Assembly (NCBI GenBank): GCA_000320545.1
Contig: ADNK01001003.1
Span: 1 to 64,000 of the forward strand
Direction of reading: 5' to 3'
From: Bigelowiella natans CCMP2755
Taxonomy: Eukaryota > Cercozoa > Chlorarachniophyceae
DNA: 64,000 bases
The position numbers were made by a program, and so were the translations under genes. A model generated the notes under the pieces. The model did no database searches and was not told the DNA's origin. It saw only the letters and a program-made list of their open reading frames with translations. Shown in pieces: positions 60,654 to 64,000 of this stretch (positions within the stretch are counted from its first letter, which is position 1; the number at the start of each line of letters is the position of its first letter).

Positions 60654-62258
60654 GTTTGTATGTATATTAATTCATGAATACATTGAGAAAGGGGGTGGGG
60701 GGTTAGAGATCAGTAAGGCACTCATTATCATCATTACCATCATCATCATCACCATCATCACCATCATCACCATCATCACCATCATCATCATCATTCATGA
60801 TGTCGTCGTCATCATCATCATCATCATCATCACCGTCTTCAGGCCTCGGACTGGGGCTGGCGTTCATGATTCCCCGCGAGGCCGTGCGCACGGCCGCCTC
60901 TGGGATCTACAACCAGGAGCTCGTCGCCTTCCGTAGCAAGGAGCAACCCCGCGTCGACTTCTCTCAGCCAACGCTTAAGAACTTCTACTTCGAGGGCAAC
61001 AATGTGGTGCGCAAGGTGACCAACGAGCGCTGCACGCTTCTATTCGACCCAGAGATCGAGGAGGGCGTACACGTCTTCGAGATCCGCTATCTGGATCCAG
61101 TAGATGATGAGAAGGACAAGAAGAAGGAGGCGGCCATGGGCAAGGACGGCAAGTCCTCCTCCGGCAGCACCGATAAAGGCCAATCAGAGGCCGGAAACAA
61201 CGGCGAGAAGCAGGGATCCTCGAAGGAAGAAGCAAAGAAATCGACCGTCAGTCCAATGGATACTAGCGTTTCCCACCCAATGAATAACTACATTGGCGTC
61301 GTAGATAGCAAGCACGCTGGTAGTGAACTGAATAAGTACTTGGGTGCTGTCGGATGGGCTTATTCCGGGGGATTCGTGTTTAGCAAGGGACGAACGCGCC
61401 GGTGGGGCATCCCTCTCAACCGCGCGGGCGACGTTGTTCGGCTTCGCGTTGACATGGAGGCCAAGCAAGTTCAGTACATCCTCAACGGGCAGGAGTTCCC
61501 GATTGTGCCAGATTACCAGCTTCCCGGCTCCGTGAAGCTCGCAATTTCCATGCAGCACAAAGGCTCGCGCTGTCTGGTTCGCACGGTCCACGAGGAGAAG
61601 GACGACGAGGACTCGGACTCGAAGAGCGGTATGCATCTCGACAAGGTCAACTTGCAGCCGAGCTACTTCACGGTCACCAACAACTTCACTAGGTTCCGGA
61701 AGTTGACCAACGCGCGGTCTACTGTGCGGTTCCTGCCTCTCGTCAAAACCGGGTCGCTCAAGTTCAGCATCAAGATTCTCACGCAGGGCCAATCGACCCC
61801 CAACATGTACATCGGCTGTGTGCCGGCGTCGTGCGCCGCCAACCGGCTCAAGACCGACTATCTAGGCCGATTGGGTTACGCTTGGTGCTCGGGGGGGCAG
61901 AAATGGCGCACGGGGAGCTCCACCAGCTGCGGCGGCCATAAGTTCAGCGTTGGGGACGTCGTCGAATGTACTATTGACATGAACAAGAAGCATCTCAGCT
62001 TCGCGAAGAACGGCAAGAACTTGGGAATGTTTTACAGCGACCTCCCGAGCGAGGGCGTGTACCCAGCTTTCTCGGTCCACTACCAGAACGCGAGCGTGCA
62101 GGTCATTTACAAGATGGACGCCGACGTGCCCGGCATGGGCTCATCCTCCTCCTCGGATGAGCAACTTGATGAGAAGAAGAAGAAAGAGATGCTATGGAAG
62201 AAGGGCGTGCTGGTTGGCCCCTCCAACACCGTCAGCCTCAAGGTGCTGCTGCTCCCCT

Positions 62259-62349
<91 letters not shown>

Positions 62350-64000
62350 AGCAATTCTCCACCATCATGATCATTCTATCATATTTACCTCCTCCAACCC
62401 CCTATGATTCTAAAGCATCGTCATCCTTATATTATTGTAACCTCCTCCTCCACATTCCTTTTCTAACGCAAGGTGGTTCCCTTGGAGGAAAAGAAGAACC
62501 GTATGAAGAACATAAAAGGCGCTGTCGAAGAGCCTGCTGGCCTCACGCTCTCCATGATGATGCGTGTGGACACATCTGTCGGCATTGGTAAACGTGCCCC
62601 GTGCATGCTAATGAGCGCCAAGAGCGCGGTGGGTGAACCCATCTGCCGGCTGGACATGGACGAGACCAGCAACTTTACGCTCGATATCGGCGGCGGCGCC
62701 TCCACTTCTCGCTTCACCTTCGAAGATGCGGACGACGGCAAATGGCACCACGTGTGTGTGGTCCTCAATGATCAGAAGGTCGCTGTCAAGAAGGCAGACG
62801 GCGGGGACAGCAACAACAACGCCTCCCCACACAGCAAGAAAGCGGGCGCCCCTCCCTCACTCGAAGATGCGCGGCAGCTTGAGGAGAAGGCTAAGAAGGG
62901 AGACGAGGAGGAGAAAGAAGAAGAAAAGGAGGAGGAGAGCCTGAAGGAAATCCAGGTCTTGGTTGCGCGTGTGTTCATTGACAACAAGCTGCAGAAGGCA
63001 GGGTATGTCGACGAGAAGTACGAACGGTTTCAGGCTGTCCTCAAGTCCCTCCCCAAGTTCTGCAAGGAGCCATTGCAGCTGCACTACGTTCAAGGGTACA
63101 CAGGCTACGTCAGAGAGCTCGCGGCCTATCTGTTTCCGATGAAATCCTCCATGCTCCAGTGCCTCACAGATAGCGGGGTCAAGTTCGCGGCCGAGTACAT
63201 GAACCGAGGGCGTGGCGGGCAGGAGAAGATCGTGACCTACACGTTTGGTGACATGTCAGGAAATGCTCGGCTGCCAGACGGATGGGAGGCGCACGGAAAC
63301 GAGGACGTTCCAAGCAATCACTGGTTCGCCTTTAAGAACATTGGACTGGTGGAAATGCTCAAAAACAGCGCCAACCCGAAGGTGGCCTCGACGCTGGACC
63401 AGGATATGATGGAAACAAAGGTCATATCCTGTGCCGCGCCCAAGTCGACGCTCTTCAAGGTCCCAGTGCCGCTCGGGTCCAAGAAAAAGGCTGCGACGGA
63501 CGATTCCGCGGCCGTCAAGAAGTTCGTAAGCTCGAATAAGTTCCAGCTCAAGGGCTCCATGACCTTCGCGCCCAGCGCGCAAAAGGCGGGCAGCTTCGAC
63601 ACGAGGGGTATCATCCACTACCTGGGGTCGAAGGCGATGAACTCGAGCTCCTACATGAACCCCGCATCGGGCAGCAGTAAGCTGGTGCTGGTACGCCACT
63701 CGTTACAAGGCTCGCAATCCGCGCCGGAGTCTCACTTGACCAACTACAGCGCAGTCCCCGCGACCAACAAGAAGGGCCAGCCGAGCTGGATCTCGTTCGA
63801 CTTTGGCGCGCTGATGGTGAAGCCCACGCACTACGCGCTGAAGCACTGGAACCAAGCCAATTACGCTCTTCGACACTGGTGCTTCGAGGGCTCCAACGAC
63901 AACGTCGAGTGGGAGCAGCTTAACAAGCACACAAACGATGCGTCTCTGTACGCCGCGGGCTCGACGAAGCTCTGGAGCGTCGCGCAGAATAAAGACCAGT
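37291..64000 (+). CDS. giant RCC1/SPRY/discoidin/UBA multidomain protein, 3' end beyond the window
   Basis: Exons: 37291-37413, 37486-37545, 37712-38225, 38355-38456, 38581-42662, 43068-53143, 53470-55749, 55968-60140, 60285-60579, 60843-62242 and 62473 onward; all GT-AG and in phase. More than 8,200 codons without a final stop. The N-terminus MGVESSKSK fits N-myristoylation. Order, with DNA positions: helical region; beta-trefoil (38.7-39.1 kb, DKYLSCRGRQVSL); CUB-like domain (40.85-41.2, FDKRCATLAKHD); helical repeats; F5/8C-1 (43.4-44.0, LRNWKFQASNDGQDW); two SPRY-like domains (44.2-45.5); F5/8C-2 (47.6-48.0); RCC1 propeller (48.1-49.2, HVYTWGNGSTNALG); LamG-like domains (49.7-51.7) with a Gly-rich insert; Tudor-like (51.75-51.9, HILYDDGD); SPRY; two UBA-like repeats (52.6-53.0, ALQKCHGDINGAVRWLK); second RCC1 (53.1-54.6); about twelve SPRY-like domains (54.6-62.1); LamG-like; F5/8C-3 (63.5-64.0). 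Resembles HERC-type ubiquitin scaffolds. No catalytic domain is seen yet. Confidence 0.85.
52310..52325 (+). other. apparent one-base frameshift in the giant gene
   Basis: Inside a SPRY-like domain, the frame ending IGIQYDATAV meets a TGA at 52,323-52,325, while the domain continues (TVLHNGNALGTAF) in the frame opened by the ATG at 52,322. One missing base or two extra would restore it. No intron of plausible size with GT-AG ends can repair it without deleting conserved residues. A removed gtcag (52,318-52,322) would also restore frame, but 5 nt is not a credible intron. Confidence 0.8.
60621..60660. repeat. (TG)n microsatellite in an intron of the giant gene
   Basis: TG run in the intron 60580-60842, shortly after the donor at 60,580. 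Confidence 0.95.
60722..60835. repeat. (ATC)n triplet tract in an intron of the giant gene
   Basis: Long imperfect ATC/ACC repeat ending about 7 bp before the acceptor cttcag at 60,837-60,842. It fills the place of the usual pyrimidine tract. Confidence 0.9.
62266..62347. repeat. C-run, (CT)n and (GT)n in an intron of the giant gene
   Basis: Consecutive C run, CT run and GT run within the intron 62243-62472. Confidence 0.95.

Overview
This is nuclear DNA from a unicellular eukaryote. Genes have GT-AG introns, coding and non-coding stretches alternate on both strands, dinucleotide microsatellites are common, and the products are typical eukaryotic proteins (Arp2, HMG-box, TMEM14, START, polycystin/REJ, RCC1/SPRY giants). 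A protist is certain. A microalga is a reasonable guess, because the SET protein is of the Rubisco-LSMT type and has a hydrophobic targeting-like N-terminus, but nothing in the window fixes the lineage. Exon structures given here were rebuilt by hand from open frames, GT/AG borders and codon phase.

Layout. 1-2 kb: no gene, apart from a truncated LINE-type tail. 2.0-3.0 kb (-): a six-exon thioredoxin, its CGPC site hidden by introns. 3.2-3.6 kb (+): the last exon of an unknown gene. 3.8-5.8 kb: an inverted duplication carrying an intronless HMG-box gene (+) and a facing ORF (-). 6.4-8.8 kb (-): a SET methyltransferase and an adjoining two-exon gene. 8.8-13 kb: AT-rich, microsatellite-rich DNA with one small gene (+) and a multi-exon membrane protein (-). 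13.2-14.6 kb (+): an intronless secreted glycoprotein of unknown family. 15.6-25.2 kb (-): a five-exon polycystin-1-like receptor of about 2,860 residues, with a GPS site and a PDZ-like cytoplasmic domain. 27.5-29.0 kb (+): a six-exon ARP2. 30-34.4 kb: a cluster of small intron-rich genes, including a START-domain protein. 36 kb (-): a three-exon TMEM14 protein.

37.3 kb to the right edge (+) is one gene. It starts with an N-myristoylation-type N-terminus and runs through 11 exons without a final stop, so more than 8,200 codons lie in the window. It combines a beta-trefoil, a CUB-like domain, three discoidin (F5/8C) domains, two RCC1 propellers, LamG-like domains, a Tudor-like domain, UBA-like repeats and about fifteen SPRY-like domains. 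The mix resembles HERC-type ubiquitin-ligase scaffolds, but no catalytic domain has appeared by the right edge. One nucleotide appears to be missing near 52,318.

Two threads recur. First, several small genes can only be read as proteins if introns of about 29-40 nt are removed, next to ordinary introns of about 53-170 nt. Second, three copies of one LINE-type C-terminus sit at 1.1, 15.2 and 35 kb. No operon-like functional linkage between neighbouring genes is evident, as expected for a nuclear genome.
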